64,000 nucleotides of DNA from Cellulophaga baltica (lineage in GTDB: Bacteria > Bacteroidota > Bacteroidia > Flavobacteriales > Flavobacteriaceae). Positions 36,336 through 45,481 of this stretch are shown here, one piece after another; the first letter of the stretch is position 1; each line of letters begins with the position of its first letter. Under the pieces are notes generated by a model. The model made no database searches. It had not been told where the DNA came from and saw only the letters and a list, made by a program, of their open reading frames with translations. The position numbers were made by a program, and so were the translations under genes. The stretch lies in NCBI RefSeq assembly GCF_900102165.1, contig NZ_FNBD01000006.1, forward strand, positions 210,722 through 274,721, in the 5' to 3' direction.

Positions 36336-37385
36336 ATGAAAAATCAAATCAAACCCTTTATTTATTTAAGCATAGCACTGTTTATTTCTGCATGTGCCTC
36401 TACCAATAAAATGACTATGGGAGTAACGACACCAGCAAAAGTGCATCTTTCTTCTGCGGTTAAAACCATAGGGATTATTAATAGGAGTGAGCCCTCTAAA
36501 GGGAATAAAGGCTTAGACAAAATAGATCAAATACTATCTGCAGAGGGTCTAAATTTAGACCAAAAAGGGGCCGAAGCAGCTATAAGTGCGTTTGCATCAG
36601 AATTGGAAATGATTAAAAGTCTAGATGAAATTAAAATTCTAGAAAACATAGAAGAAGTTAAAAGCGGATTGGGTGTTTTACCTGCAACACTCTCTTGGGA
36701 AACGATAGATAAATTATGTGACACATATAATGTTGATGTTATTTTTTCTCTAGCTTTTTATGATACAGATACAAAATCATCCTTTAAAGTAACTACAATG
36801 CCTTTAGAGAACAATTTAGGCGTTAAAGTAAACGTACCTGCACAGGAAGTAACCTTAAACACGTTGGTTAACTGTGGATGGCGCGTATATGATCCTAGTA
36901 AGAAATTAATTATTGATGAGAAAAATTACACCGAAGAGATGATTTTTCACGGTCAAGGTATTAATCCTATAAAGGCAGTGGAAGCAGTAAAACAACGTAA
37001 TGAAACGATCCAAGAGTATAGCAGAAATGTTGGTATTGCTTACGCACAACGTTTAATTCCGAATAAAGTGAGAATCTCTAGAGATTACTATATGTCTGGA
37101 ACTGATAATTTTAAGGTAGCGCACCGGAGAGCACTGACAGGTGATTGGGATGGTGCCGCAGAACTTTGGAAACAAGAAACTACAAATCCGGACTTAAAAA
37201 TTCAGGGAAGAGCCAATTATAATATGGCTATTAGTAGTGAAATAGATGGCGATTTAGATCTTGCTATTCAATATGCCTCAAAAGCCTATACTGACTCCAA
37301 GGATAAATTAGCATTAGATTACGTAAATGTTCTTAAGTATAGAGTACAACAAAATAATGTGTTGGACCAACAGCGCTCTAATTAA
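36336..37385 (+). CDS. Lipoprotein with C-terminal TPR-like region (DUF6340-like)
   Basis: A 349-residue lipoprotein: signal peptide with lipobox ISAC (Cys near 20), a central alpha/beta domain of about 40-230, and a C-terminal helical part with TPR-like repeats (GDWDGAAELWKQETTNPDLK, GDLDLAIQYASKAYTDSKD). I connect it to the Bacteroidota DUF6340 family from overall pattern. No enzymatic motif is seen. It stands alone, 48 bp before ung, which has its own -7 element. Function is unknown, probably in the envelope. Confidence 0.75.
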   Translation: MKNQIKPFIYLSIALFISACASTNKMTMGVTTPAKVHLSSAVKTIGIINRSEPSKGNKGLDKIDQILSAEGLNLDQKGAEAAISAFASELEMIKSLDEIKILENIEEVKSGLGVLPATLSWETIDKLCDTYNVDVIFSLAFYDTDTKSSFKVTTMPLENNLGVKVNVPAQEVTLNTLVNCGWRVYDPSKKLIIDEKNYTEEMIFHGQGINPIKAVEAVKQRNETIQEYSRNVGIAYAQRLIPNKVRISRDYYMSGTDNFKVAHRRALTGDWDGAAELWKQETTNPDLKIQGRANYNMAISSEIDGDLDLAIQYASKAYTDSKDKLALDYVNVLKYRVQQNNVLDQQRSN

Positions 37386-37405
37386 AGTAGAAGTGTATAT
37401 TTTGT

Positions 37406-37413
37406 TACTTTTG
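37406..37413 (+). promoter_or_regulatory. -7 element upstream of ung
   Basis: TACTTTTG, an exact TAnnTTTG match 20 bp before the ung ATG. Confidence 0.45.
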
Positions 37414-37433
37414 ATTTCAAAACAATCTAAAGT

Positions 37434-38099
37434 ATGACTTGGAATATTCACAAAAGTTGGAAGACGCAATTAGAAGAAGAGTTTAGTGCGCCCTATTTTA
37501 AAACACTAACCACTTTTGTAACAAAAGAATATAACGAACAGAAAGTCTACCCAAAACAGGAAGACATTTTTGCAGCCTTTAATCATTGTACTTTTCAAGA
37601 TACTCGAGTGGTTATTATTGGTCAAGACCCATATCACGGGCCAAACCAAGCCAATGGCTTGTGTTTTTCTGTGCAGGATGGTGTGGCACACCCGCCCTCC
37701 TTAGTGAATATTTTTAAAGAATTGGGTACTGACCTTCAGAAGCCATATCCCAAATCTGGAAATTTAGAATCTTGGGCAAAACAAGGCATCTTACTTCTGA
37801 ATGCTACCCTAACTGTTAGAGCCCATGAAGCAGGAAGTCATCAAAAAAAAGGTTGGGAAGTATTTACCGATGCTGTCATCAAAAAAATTAGTGAAGAAAA
37901 AGCTGATGTAATTTTTTTACTTTGGGGTGGTTTTGCTAAAAAGAAAGCAAAATTGATAGACAAAAGTAAACATCATATTCTTACCAGTGGTCATCCATCT
38001 CCTTTAAGTGCTAACAGAGGCTACTGGTTTGGGAACAAATGCTTTAGTACAACCAATGACATTTTAATGCAACTAAGAAAAGATCCAATTAATTGGTAG
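37434..38099 (+). CDS. ung: Uracil-DNA glycosylase (family 1)
   Basis: A 221-residue base-excision repair enzyme that removes uracil from DNA. Both signature loops are intact: the water-activating GQDPYHGP (Asp65) and the minor-groove loop HPSPLSANRGYW (His187). LLLNATLTV and the uracil-binding LLWGG are also in place. Length and motif spacing match the family closely. It is a single gene with its own promoter element. Confidence 0.97.
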   Translation: MTWNIHKSWKTQLEEEFSAPYFKTLTTFVTKEYNEQKVYPKQEDIFAAFNHCTFQDTRVVIIGQDPYHGPNQANGLCFSVQDGVAHPPSLVNIFKELGTDLQKPYPKSGNLESWAKQGILLLNATLTVRAHEAGSHQKKGWEVFTDAVIKKISEEKADVIFLLWGGFAKKKAKLIDKSKHHILTSGHPSPLSANRGYWFGNKCFSTTNDILMQLRKDPINW

Positions 38100-38303
38100 T
38101 AGAACCTAAAAGCTGTAAGAATCCCTGTAAAATAAAAAAAACGCAAATATCATATTATTTGGTTAAGGAGTTATTTATAATTAAATTGGTATAAGTCAAG
38201 GAGTTAATTTTTTAATTCCTGACATTTTGAGGGTTAATTATTAAGAATCTTTAAAAATTAAGGAACTGTTCATTATTTTTCCCATTTAAAAATAAATTCT
38301 CAA

Positions 38304-38311
38304 TATTTTTG
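38304..38311 (+). promoter_or_regulatory. -7 element upstream of the receiver gene
   Basis: TATTTTTG, an exact TAnnTTTG match 25 bp before the ATG. Confidence 0.45.
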
Positions 38312-38336
38312 ACCCAACCAAAAAACACAAACCAAA

Positions 38337-38741
38337 ATGAACTTAAAATCTATTTTACTTGTAGACGATGATGAATCTACAAATTTTATAAATAGCGTAT
38401 TTATAAAAAAACTCGACATCGATGTAGATGTCTACAAAGCTTTAAATGGAGAAGAAGCCTTAGAAATTTTGGAAGAAAGTTCTGACGACTCTGACTTTTT
38501 CCCTTGTTTAATTACTTTAGACATTAATATGCCTGTTATGAACGGTTGGGCCTTTTTAGAGCGCTACAAAAAATTATCACCCAGCATTAAGAACAATTGT
38601 ATCGTTGTCATGACTACTGTCAGCGAAGATGATAAGGATTTAATTAGAGCTACAGATAATGAAGATGTAAAAGAATATTTTCAAAAACCAATGTCTGACG
38701 AGAAATTTAGTTCTTTACTAAACAAATACTTTATTCTGTAA
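38337..38741 (+). CDS. Single-domain response regulator receiver
   Basis: A 134-residue receiver domain with no output domain. The acidic pocket DDDE (about 10-13), the phospho-acceptor Asp62 in LDINMPVMNGW, the switch Thr in VMTTV (about 93) and the Lys of QKPMS (Lys117) are all present. It should be phosphorylated by a histidine kinase or relay phosphate to another protein, but no kinase is encoded nearby. A CheY-like or phosphorelay role is possible. It is convergent with the substrate-binding-protein gene 14 bp away. Confidence 0.9.
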   Translation: MNLKSILLVDDDESTNFINSVFIKKLDIDVDVYKALNGEEALEILEESSDDSDFFPCLITLDINMPVMNGWAFLERYKKLSPSIKNNCIVVMTTVSEDDKDLIRATDNEDVKEYFQKPMSDEKFSSLLNKYFIL

Positions 38742-38755
38742 ATACCGTTCTAGTG

Positions 38756-39601
38756 CTACACAAGTATTGCTTCTGGTGCTAATTTTTTATCAATAAGATT
38801 TAAGGTAAACAAAGTGTCTTGAACTTTCTGAAGTGTTGAAACCTTTAGCGGTTTCTGACTCCATTTTGTGATGGCCAGCCATTCTTTGATGTCTTCTAGT
38901 TTTTGACCGTAGGCATTTGCTAGTGTTTTATCTATACTTGGTATATTTTTGAATTCTTCAGTGTATAGGTTTATAACTTCAGTAATATGATGTACTAATG
39001 ACGGATGTTCCTTTAGAAATTTGTCACTGGCGGCTATAACAAAACAAGGCCAGGGCGTAGGGCAATCTGCAACGCGTCTAAATATGCCGCGATCTACCAC
39101 GGGTTTGGTCGTAAACCTTTCCCACATAAAATAATCTGCGGTGTTGGCTGTTAGTGCCGTTATAGCGCCATCTAAATTATTTATCACCTCAAACTTTAAG
39201 TCTTTAGTACTCCACCCTTGATTATCGGCATTTACATAGGCCATTAGATGGCTTCCGCTACCAAATCTACTTATGGCAGCCGTACTATCTTTTAAATCGG
39301 CTATGGTCTTATAATTACTTATGGCTGCTACATGAATTCCCCAAAGTAGGGGTGTAGCAATAAATTCCTGAACTATTTTAACGGGATTGCCAGCAGATAT
39401 ACTTTTAACAATACCTTCTGTAAGAATTATGGCTAAATCGGTCTCATCATTTTCTAACATTTGACACATTTTACCTGTACCTTCAGGAATATCTGTCCAA
39501 CTTAAATCAATACCTCTTTCTTTAAAGGCATTTTCTTCAATAGCCATATGCCATGGCAGGTTAAAATGTTCTGGAACACCAATAATTCTAACTTTCTTCA
39601 T
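38756..39601 (-). CDS. Cytoplasmic ABC-type substrate-binding-like protein (NMT1/THI5-like)
   Basis: A 281-residue periplasmic-binding-protein fold of the SsuA/NMT1 type: IIGVPEHFNLPWHMAIEENAF at the start, TDLAIILTEGIVKSI in the ligand-sensing block and a typical hinge region. There is no signal peptide or lipobox: the binding domain begins within ten residues of the Met. There are no permease or ATPase genes nearby. The start codon directly abuts the stop of the nucleoside phosphorylase gene, so the two are co-transcribed. A role as a cytosolic sensor or pyrimidine-precursor protein is possible, but the ligand is unknown. Confidence 0.8.
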   Translation of the reverse strand: MKKVRIIGVPEHFNLPWHMAIEENAFKERGIDLSWTDIPEGTGKMCQMLENDETDLAIILTEGIVKSISAGNPVKIVQEFIATPLLWGIHVAAISNYKTIADLKDSTAAISRFGSGSHLMAYVNADNQGWSTKDLKFEVINNLDGAITALTANTADYFMWERFTTKPVVDRGIFRRVADCPTPWPCFVIAASDKFLKEHPSLVHHITEVINLYTEEFKNIPSIDKTLANAYGQKLEDIKEWLAITKWSQKPLKVSTLQKVQDTLFTLNLIDKKLAPEAILV

Positions 39602-40471
39602 CTACTCTGTCAATTTTTTTAACGCGTATTCAATTAATTTTTCAGTAGCTTCGGTAGGGTTTGTTAAGAATTCTCCCGTACTTCTATTGGCTAAAATACA
39701 ATTTAATGATACAGCTCTATGTCCTAACAACTTAGCCAAACCATAAATTCCAGAGGTTTCCATTTCTAGATTGGTAATTTTTAGCCCGTTATAATCAAAG
39801 GATGCTAATTTATCATTTAAACTAGGGTCTTCAGTTTTCAAACGAAGTACTCGTCCTTGAGGACCATAAAAACCAACATTAGTCGCTGTAAATCCTTTAT
39901 GCATTGTCTCGGACATAAAAGTAGCTGCAAGATCTTGATCACAGGAAACTACATAAGGTGTAGATTTATCTTTAGACCATGTTGTATGTTTTATAAAACT
40001 GTTTTGCACCTCTTCATTCAATACATGTTTTGCATCATAAAAACGCAATAAACTATCAAATCCAATAGCGTGCTCACTAAGTAAAAAATCGCCCACATTT
40101 ATATGAGGCTGTATGGCACCAGTAGTACCAATACGTATAATATCTAATTGCTTTTTTTCTGAGTTGATTTTCCTTGTTTCAAAATTAATATTCACCAAGG
40201 CATCTAATTCATTAAGAACGATATCAATATTATCTGTTCCTATTCCTGTAGAAATAACAGAAATACGCTTTCCATTTAAGGTTCCTGTATGGGTATGAAA
40301 TTCTCGCTTTCCTTTTTTAACTTCTACCGTATCAAAATACTTAGAAACCTCGCCAACGCGGTCTGGGTCTCCTACGGTAATAATAGTATCTGCGATGTCT
40401 TCTGGTAATATATTAAGATGATAAATGCTATTATCGGCATTTAACACTAGCTCTGATGGCTTTAATTGCAT
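39602..40471 (-). CDS. Nucleoside phosphorylase (purine/uridine phosphorylase family)
   Basis: A 289-residue enzyme of the NP-I family that splits nucleosides with phosphate into base and ribose-1-phosphate. Visible blocks: ITVGDPDRV (phosphate site near residue 30), IRIGTTGAIQPHINVGDFL, and NLEMETSGIYGLAKLLGH, holding the ribose-binding Met-Glu-x-Ser/Thr. The blocks fit uridine phosphorylase best, but purine versus uridine preference cannot be fixed from sequence. It is in an operon between a DUF1835 gene (1 bp gap) and the substrate-binding-like gene. Confidence 0.88.
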   Translation of the reverse strand: MQLKPSELVLNADNSIYHLNILPEDIADTIITVGDPDRVGEVSKYFDTVEVKKGKREFHTHTGTLNGKRISVISTGIGTDNIDIVLNELDALVNINFETRKINSEKKQLDIIRIGTTGAIQPHINVGDFLLSEHAIGFDSLLRFYDAKHVLNEEVQNSFIKHTTWSKDKSTPYVVSCDQDLAATFMSETMHKGFTATNVGFYGPQGRVLRLKTEDPSLNDKLASFDYNGLKITNLEMETSGIYGLAKLLGHRAVSLNCILANRSTGEFLTNPTEATEKLIEYALKKLTE

Positions 40472-40472
40472 G

Positions 40473-41405
40473 CTATAATTTTAAAATTCTGTTCGTATCG
40501 GTATTGTAAAGGAAATCATACTTTAAAGCTCCTCCTAAATAATAGTCGTTCTCCTGGATACAGGAATAATAACTGGTATCACCTTGTAATATAAGTTTTC
40601 CTTTTTGCGTTAATCGAACTGGATTGAAAGAAGAAAACAAGGGTTTTAAGCGTCCTAATGCCCGTTGAAATTGTGTGTCACCAAAACCTAAAATTCCTTG
40701 ATTTTTAAGAAGAATCTCCATAAAATCAGTTTTATTAGCGGCCTTTGATTCTGCTGCTAATTGTAAAATTCTAGACTCCATTTCATTTAATCCATTTTTT
40801 ACGGAAGGGAAACGGTGTAAATGCGCCTGAATACTTTCTCCTAAATATTTAAATTGATAATTTTCAAAATCGGTAAGATTTTCTAATCGAATAGGATTAT
40901 CGCTGCAATACAATTGCCATACATAATCTGCATATTCTATATCATCAAGGGTAAGTGTAATCTTGTTTTTATAAAGCTTCTTAAGCTTTGCATCACTTAA
41001 ATCATTTAAGCCATACTTTACATCAGATTTGTCTTCTTTGCCACTACACACTAATGATATTTGTGCGTATTTGCGATGTGTTTTAAGCCAGCTAATAACC
41101 GCTAACATATTTATTTGGCAGAATAAATCGTACTCAAACCACAAGACAATTTCATCTTGTTTCTTATGATTACAAAGTGATCTGTATTCCTTTAAGGTTT
41201 TTTCTATAAAAATTGATTTTGAAACCCTATAGTTTTTATTCAAAAATTCAAAGCGGGTTTTCCAAAAATTCTCGCTACCCACATTACTTTCTGTTTTGCC
41301 TTCACACAGCATTTCGCGCCAGGTGATAATTGCTCCTGGAACGTTAAGTGTTTTTAGCTTGTTGGTAAATGTATCGCCGTTTGTTATATGTAGTAGGGAG
41401 CTCAT
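40473..41405 (-). CDS. DUF1835 domain protein
   Basis: A 310-residue cytoplasmic protein with the N-terminal DUF1835 pattern: LLHITNGDTFTNKLK, then GAIITWREMLCEG and EIVLWFEYDLFCQINMLAVI. The C-terminal half is helical with a winged-helix-like segment (ILGFGDTQFQRALGRLKPLF). The biochemical function of the family is unknown. It is the first gene of a tight three-gene operon with nucleoside phosphorylase and the substrate-binding-like protein, so a link with nucleotide or base metabolism is possible but not shown. Confidence 0.82.
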   Translation of the reverse strand: MSSLLHITNGDTFTNKLKTLNVPGAIITWREMLCEGKTESNVGSENFWKTRFEFLNKNYRVSKSIFIEKTLKEYRSLCNHKKQDEIVLWFEYDLFCQINMLAVISWLKTHRKYAQISLVCSGKEDKSDVKYGLNDLSDAKLKKLYKNKITLTLDDIEYADYVWQLYCSDNPIRLENLTDFENYQFKYLGESIQAHLHRFPSVKNGLNEMESRILQLAAESKAANKTDFMEILLKNQGILGFGDTQFQRALGRLKPLFSSFNPVRLTQKGKLILQGDTSYYSCIQENDYYLGGALKYDFLYNTDTNRILKL

Positions 41406-41479
41406 TTGGAGGGTATTTAAAAATTAAGGGATATAAATGTACTATTAAATGTAAAAAAAGAAAAGAGAATTAACAGTTA

Positions 41480-41809
41480 TCAGCCGCCAACGCGTTTTAC
41501 CTTAAATCCTTTTTCTTTTAATAAGGCCATAATCTTATCTCTGTAATCGCCTTGAATAATGATAGCACCATCTTTGAAGCTACCACCAACACTTAGTTTT
41601 GTTTTTAATTCTTTAGCCAATTTTTTAAAATCTTCGTCGGCTCCAGTATACCCTTCAAGAATGGTCGTAGGCTTTCCTTTTCTTTTTTCGTATTTGCAAA
41701 TAATAGGATCATCCTGCATCCAAATTTTTTCTCCGACAACTTTCTCCGGAGTAACTTTCTCTTCTTGATGCTCTGGAAAAAAGTTTTTTAGTTGATCTTT
41801 TAAGTCCAT
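41480..41809 (-). CDS. SUI1/YciH-type translation initiation factor-like protein
   Basis: A 109-residue protein with a C-terminal SUI1 domain (about 35-109): KPTTILEGYTG, FKKLAKELKTKLSVGGSFKDG, IIIQGDYRDKIMALLKEKGF. SUI1 is related to eukaryotic eIF1; bacterial YciH proteins influence start-site fidelity on the 30S subunit, with unclear physiological weight. Length is typical. It lies 20 bp downstream of the DinB-like gene and is probably co-transcribed with it. Confidence 0.9.
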   Translation of the reverse strand: MDLKDQLKNFFPEHQEEKVTPEKVVGEKIWMQDDPIICKYEKRKGKPTTILEGYTGADEDFKKLAKELKTKLSVGGSFKDGAIIIQGDYRDKIMALLKEKGFKVKRVGG

Positions 41810-41829
41810 TTAAAAGGTATTAAAATAAG

Positions 41830-42276
41830 TTATTCAAAAAAACGCCTGTGATAATTAATTTGTCCCAAATGATAGGACAGATGCAGGGCTAAATGTGTCA
41901 GGTAAAAATCTACCGTAGTTACTTCTGTTTTAGAAGGCACAATAGGGCTATCATTCTTTAGATCTGCCTCATTTATAGTTTCTAACGATTTTTCTACGGT
42001 TAAAATTGTGGCATCAATCTGTTTTAATAAAACAGATCGATGCACATTCTTTAAAGAAAACTCAGCTTCTCTATCTCTTTTGTAATCTGTTTTGCCAAAT
42101 GGCACGCCAATCAGCGCATTTAAGTTCCCTACAAGGTGTAAACATAAATTTCCGGCCGAATTGGTGATTGCGTGATCTACTTTCCATAAGGAGGCTTCCT
42201 CTTTATAGCTTTCAATCTCCCATTTAAGTCTTAATAAATCGCGCTTAAATAGCGCCTTTAATGTTTCTAAAGACAT
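41830..42276 (-). CDS. DinB/DUF1572-type four-helix protein
   Basis: A 148-residue helical protein of the DinB superfamily, which includes metal-dependent thiol transferases. Candidate metal-site His residues are in NLCLHLVGNLNALIG (about 47) and THLALHLSYHLGQINYHRR (about 130-145). No enzymatic role can be given. It lies between the 2OG-oxygenase gene (6 bp away) and the SUI1 gene on one strand, forming a probable three-gene operon. Confidence 0.82.
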   Translation of the reverse strand: MSLETLKALFKRDLLRLKWEIESYKEEASLWKVDHAITNSAGNLCLHLVGNLNALIGVPFGKTDYKRDREAEFSLKNVHRSVLLKQIDATILTVEKSLETINEADLKNDSPIVPSKTEVTTVDFYLTHLALHLSYHLGQINYHRRFFE

Positions 42277-42282
42277 AAATGT

Positions 42283-43233
42283 CTACTTTTTTATCAGACC
42301 TAATTCTATCAAGCGTTCATGTAAAAAATCGCCCGCAGTAATATCTTCATACAATTTAGGATTTTCCTCATCAATACAATTCTCTAGACAATTTAATGAC
42401 ATTTCACTAACTGGATGCATAAAGAAAGGTACAGAATAACGAGAAGTTCCCCATAATTCTTTTGGAGGGTTTACCACTTGATGAATCGTAGATTTTAATT
42501 TGTTATTGGTTAGACGTGATAACATATCGCCCACATTAATCATTAATTCATCGGGTTTAGCAATAGCATCTACCCATTCGTCATTATGATTTTTTACTTG
42601 TAATCCTTTGCCATGTGCCCCCATTAATAACGTGATAAGGTTAATATCACCATGCGCAGCTGCTCTTACCGCATTTTTAGGTTCAGAGGTAATTGGTGGG
42701 TAATGAATTGGTCTTAAAATAGAGTTACCATTTTTAATATAGTTATCAAAGTAAGTCTCTTCTAAATTTAAATGCAAGGCCAATGCACGTAACACATACT
42801 TAGCGGTTTTCTCAAGCATTTTAAAGGTTTCTTCACCTACTTCATTAAATGTAGAAAGCTCCTTGACCATGACATTTGCAGGGTACTCTTTTTCCAATTC
42901 AGGATTGTCTTCTACATATTGACCAAAATGCCAAAACTCTTTTAAATCGCCTTCTTTCTTTCCTTTTGCATGTTCTTTCCCAAAAGAAGTATAGCCTCTT
43001 TGTCCGCCAATACCTTCTATTTCATAAGAATCTTTTACCTCTTGTGGAAGTTTAAAAAAGTTTTTAATCTCTTCGTATAAATCATCTACTAATTTATCAG
43101 ACAAAAAATGTCCGCGCAATGCTACGAAACCTATATTTTCAAAAGCACTTCCTATTTCTTTTATAAATTTTTCTTTTCTCTTTGGATCTCCAGATACAAA
43201 ATCTTGCAAATCTACACTTGGAACAACACTCAT
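42283..43233 (-). CDS. 2-oxoglutarate/Fe(II)-dependent oxygenase (isopenicillin N synthase-like)
   Basis: A 316-residue non-haem iron oxygenase. The iron triad is visible as His194 and Asp196 in AAHGDINLITLL and His251 in STIHQVVNPP. The 2-oxoglutarate-binding Arg-x-Ser is RYS at 265-267. The N-terminal DIOX_N region (IPSVDLQDF-like start and GFVALRGHF) is complete. The substrate is unknown. I use the ATG at 43233, seven codons inside the longest frame, because an exact TAnnTTTG element covers the upstream start and the conserved region begins at once. Confidence 0.88.
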   Translation of the reverse strand: MSVVPSVDLQDFVSGDPKRKEKFIKEIGSAFENIGFVALRGHFLSDKLVDDLYEEIKNFFKLPQEVKDSYEIEGIGGQRGYTSFGKEHAKGKKEGDLKEFWHFGQYVEDNPELEKEYPANVMVKELSTFNEVGEETFKMLEKTAKYVLRALALHLNLEETYFDNYIKNGNSILRPIHYPPITSEPKNAVRAAAHGDINLITLLMGAHGKGLQVKNHNDEWVDAIAKPDELMINVGDMLSRLTNNKLKSTIHQVVNPPKELWGTSRYSVPFFMHPVSEMSLNCLENCIDEENPKLYEDITAGDFLHERLIELGLIKK

Positions 43234-43251
43234 ATGATAAAAATTAAGAAT

Positions 43252-43259
43252 CAAATTTA
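43252..43259 (-). promoter_or_regulatory. -7 element for the 2OG-oxygenase gene
   Basis: Reads TAAATTTG on the minus strand, an exact TAnnTTTG match 18 bp before the chosen ATG. Confidence 0.45.
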
Positions 43260-43354
43260 GCTAAAAATAAGACAACTCTCAATTGTTAAGAATGTTTTTG
43301 TTCTGTGTCAATTTTGTTACATTTATAGAACGGCTCAAATCCGTAACAAAAGTT

Positions 43355-45331
43355 ATGAAGTACACGGACTATTCCTTATCAGATCATACGAAAATTAAAC
43401 TATACAAACAGCTCTTATTACCACGGCTGATTGAAGAAAAAATGCTGATTTTATTACGACAGGGAAAAATAACAAAATGGTTTAGTGGAATAGGACAGGA
43501 GGCCATTTCTGTTGGGGTAACAGCCGCTTTACATCCAGATGAATACCTATTACCTATGCATCGAAACTTAGGCGTATTCACCACCAGAGGCATCCCCTTG
43601 TCTAGATTGTTTTCTCAGTGGCAAGGAAAAGCAAACGGTTTTACTAAGGGTAGAGATCGAAGCTTTCATTTTGGATCTCAAGAACATAAAATTATTGGAA
43701 TGATTTCACATCTAGGACCACAATTAGGAGTCGCAGATGGGATAGCGCTTGCCAATCTTTTAAAAAAGAACAAACAAGTTACTGCTGTTTTCACTGGAGA
43801 AGGAGCTACCAGTGAAGGAGATTTTCATGAAGCTTTAAACGTAGCATCGGTATGGAATCTTCCAGTTCTTTTTTGTATTGAAAACAATGGCTACGGATTA
43901 TCAACCCCCACCAATGAACAATTTAACTGTAAAGATTTGGCAGATAAAGGTATTGGTTACGGTATGGAATCTCATTGTATTGATGGAAATAATATTTTAG
44001 AGGTTTATACTAGAGTGAACGCACTATGTTCAGACCTTAGGGAAAATCCTAGACCTGTATTACTAGAGTTTAAGACCTTTAGAATGCGCGGTCATGAAGA
44101 AGCTAGTGGTACAAAATATGTCCCTCAAGAATTATTAGATACTTGGGAAGCAAAAGATCCAATAACTAATTACGAGGCCTTTTTGCTAGCATCAAATACG
44201 CTAACGGCTGATGCCATTGCACTTCTTAAAGCAAAGATGCAACAAGAAATAGAGGACGAGTTGCAAATTTCTTATCAAGAAGAAGATTTACCCTTAGTTC
44301 CTGAAAAAGAGCTAGCAGATGTTTATGCGCCTTTTACCTACAAAGAAGAAGCGCCGAATTTAACTACAGAAAATATCCGTTTGGTTGATGCCATTTCTCA
44401 GAGTTTAAAACAAGCTATGGAAAAACATGGCAACTTGGTACTTATGGGACAAGATATTGCCGACTACGGCGGTGTGTTTAAAATCACAGAGGGCTTCGTT
44501 GCGCAATTTGGAAAAGAACGGGTTAGAAATACCCCAATTTGCGAATCGGCAATTATATCTGCCGCAATGGGCTTATCTATAAACGGCATGAAGGCTGTTG
44601 TAGAAATGCAATTTGCCGATTTTGTGAGTAGCGGCTTTAATCCTATCGTAAATTACCTATCAAAAACGCATTATCGATGGGCAGAAAAAGCAGATGTTGT
44701 TATTAGAATGCCTTGCGGAGCTGGAGTAGGAGCAGGACCTTTTCATTCACAAACAAATGAAGCTTGGTTTACGAAAACCCCGGGGTTAAAAGTAGTATAC
44801 CCCGCATTTCCTTTTGATGCTAAAGGGTTGTTAGCTACGGCCATTAATGATCCTAATCCTGTACTTTTCTTTGAACACAAAGCACTTTACAGAAGCCTCT
44901 ATCAAGAAGTACCTACAGCCTATTATACCTTACCCCTTGGAAAGGCCGCATTGCTTACAAAAGGAACAGCGATTACTATAGTGGCGTATGGTGCTGCCGT
45001 GCATTGGGCTTTAGAGGTTTTAGAAGAGCGACCAGAAATACATGCAGATCTTATTGACTTGCGTACCTTACAACCATTGGATACGGAAACCATTTATCAT
45101 TCTGTAAAAAAAACAGGTAAGCTTATCATTTTGCAAGAAGATAGTTTGTTTGGAAGTCTTGCTAGTGAAATAGCTGCTTTGGTTATGGAAGAATGCTTTG
45201 AGTTTTTAGATGCTCCTGTGCAACGTGTAGCTAGTTTAGATACTCCCATTCCTTTTTCTAAAATATTAGAACACAATTATTTACCTAAAGATAGATTTTT
45301 AAAGGCTTTACTGGCGCTTTTAGCCTACTAG
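43355..45331 (+). CDS. 2-oxo acid dehydrogenase E1, alpha and beta subunits fused
   Basis: A 658-residue thiamine-diphosphate enzyme. The alpha half (about 1-320) has the TPP motif GEGATSEGDFHEAL (about 148) ending in ENNGYG, and the phosphorylation-loop-like MRGHEEASGTKY. The beta half (about 335-658) is transketolase-like (LMGQDIADYGGVF, TPICESAI, GAGPFHSQTNE, with a C-terminal transketolase domain from about 530). It decarboxylates a branched-chain or similar 2-oxo acid and passes the acyl group to an E2 lipoyl protein, not encoded here. The fusion is usual in Bacteroidota. The ATG at 43355 is used because the extra 24 upstream codons have no homology. Confidence 0.9.
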   Translation: MKYTDYSLSDHTKIKLYKQLLLPRLIEEKMLILLRQGKITKWFSGIGQEAISVGVTAALHPDEYLLPMHRNLGVFTTRGIPLSRLFSQWQGKANGFTKGRDRSFHFGSQEHKIIGMISHLGPQLGVADGIALANLLKKNKQVTAVFTGEGATSEGDFHEALNVASVWNLPVLFCIENNGYGLSTPTNEQFNCKDLADKGIGYGMESHCIDGNNILEVYTRVNALCSDLRENPRPVLLEFKTFRMRGHEEASGTKYVPQELLDTWEAKDPITNYEAFLLASNTLTADAIALLKAKMQQEIEDELQISYQEEDLPLVPEKELADVYAPFTYKEEAPNLTTENIRLVDAISQSLKQAMEKHGNLVLMGQDIADYGGVFKITEGFVAQFGKERVRNTPICESAIISAAMGLSINGMKAVVEMQFADFVSSGFNPIVNYLSKTHYRWAEKADVVIRMPCGAGVGAGPFHSQTNEAWFTKTPGLKVVYPAFPFDAKGLLATAINDPNPVLFFEHKALYRSLYQEVPTAYYTLPLGKAALLTKGTAITIVAYGAAVHWALEVLEERPEIHADLIDLRTLQPLDTETIYHSVKKTGKLIILQEDSLFGSLASEIAALVMEECFEFLDAPVQRVASLDTPIPFSKILEHNYLPKDRFLKALLALLAY

Positions 45332-45411
45332 GTATTCGTGTTAAAAAATTATTCCATCGAATTAAAAAATTCTGCATAATAATACGAGCTTGCATACGTT
45401 TAACAATGATT

Positions 45412-45419
45412 TAACTTTG
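45412..45419 (+). promoter_or_regulatory. -7 element upstream of the lipocalin-like/OmpA pair
   Basis: TAACTTTG, an exact TAnnTTTG match 62 bp before the lipoprotein ATG. Confidence 0.4.
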
Positions 45420-45481
45420 TTAAATGAATACTTTAATGCGTTTTGAACGTATATAATTATACCTAAATAAAAATAGATATT

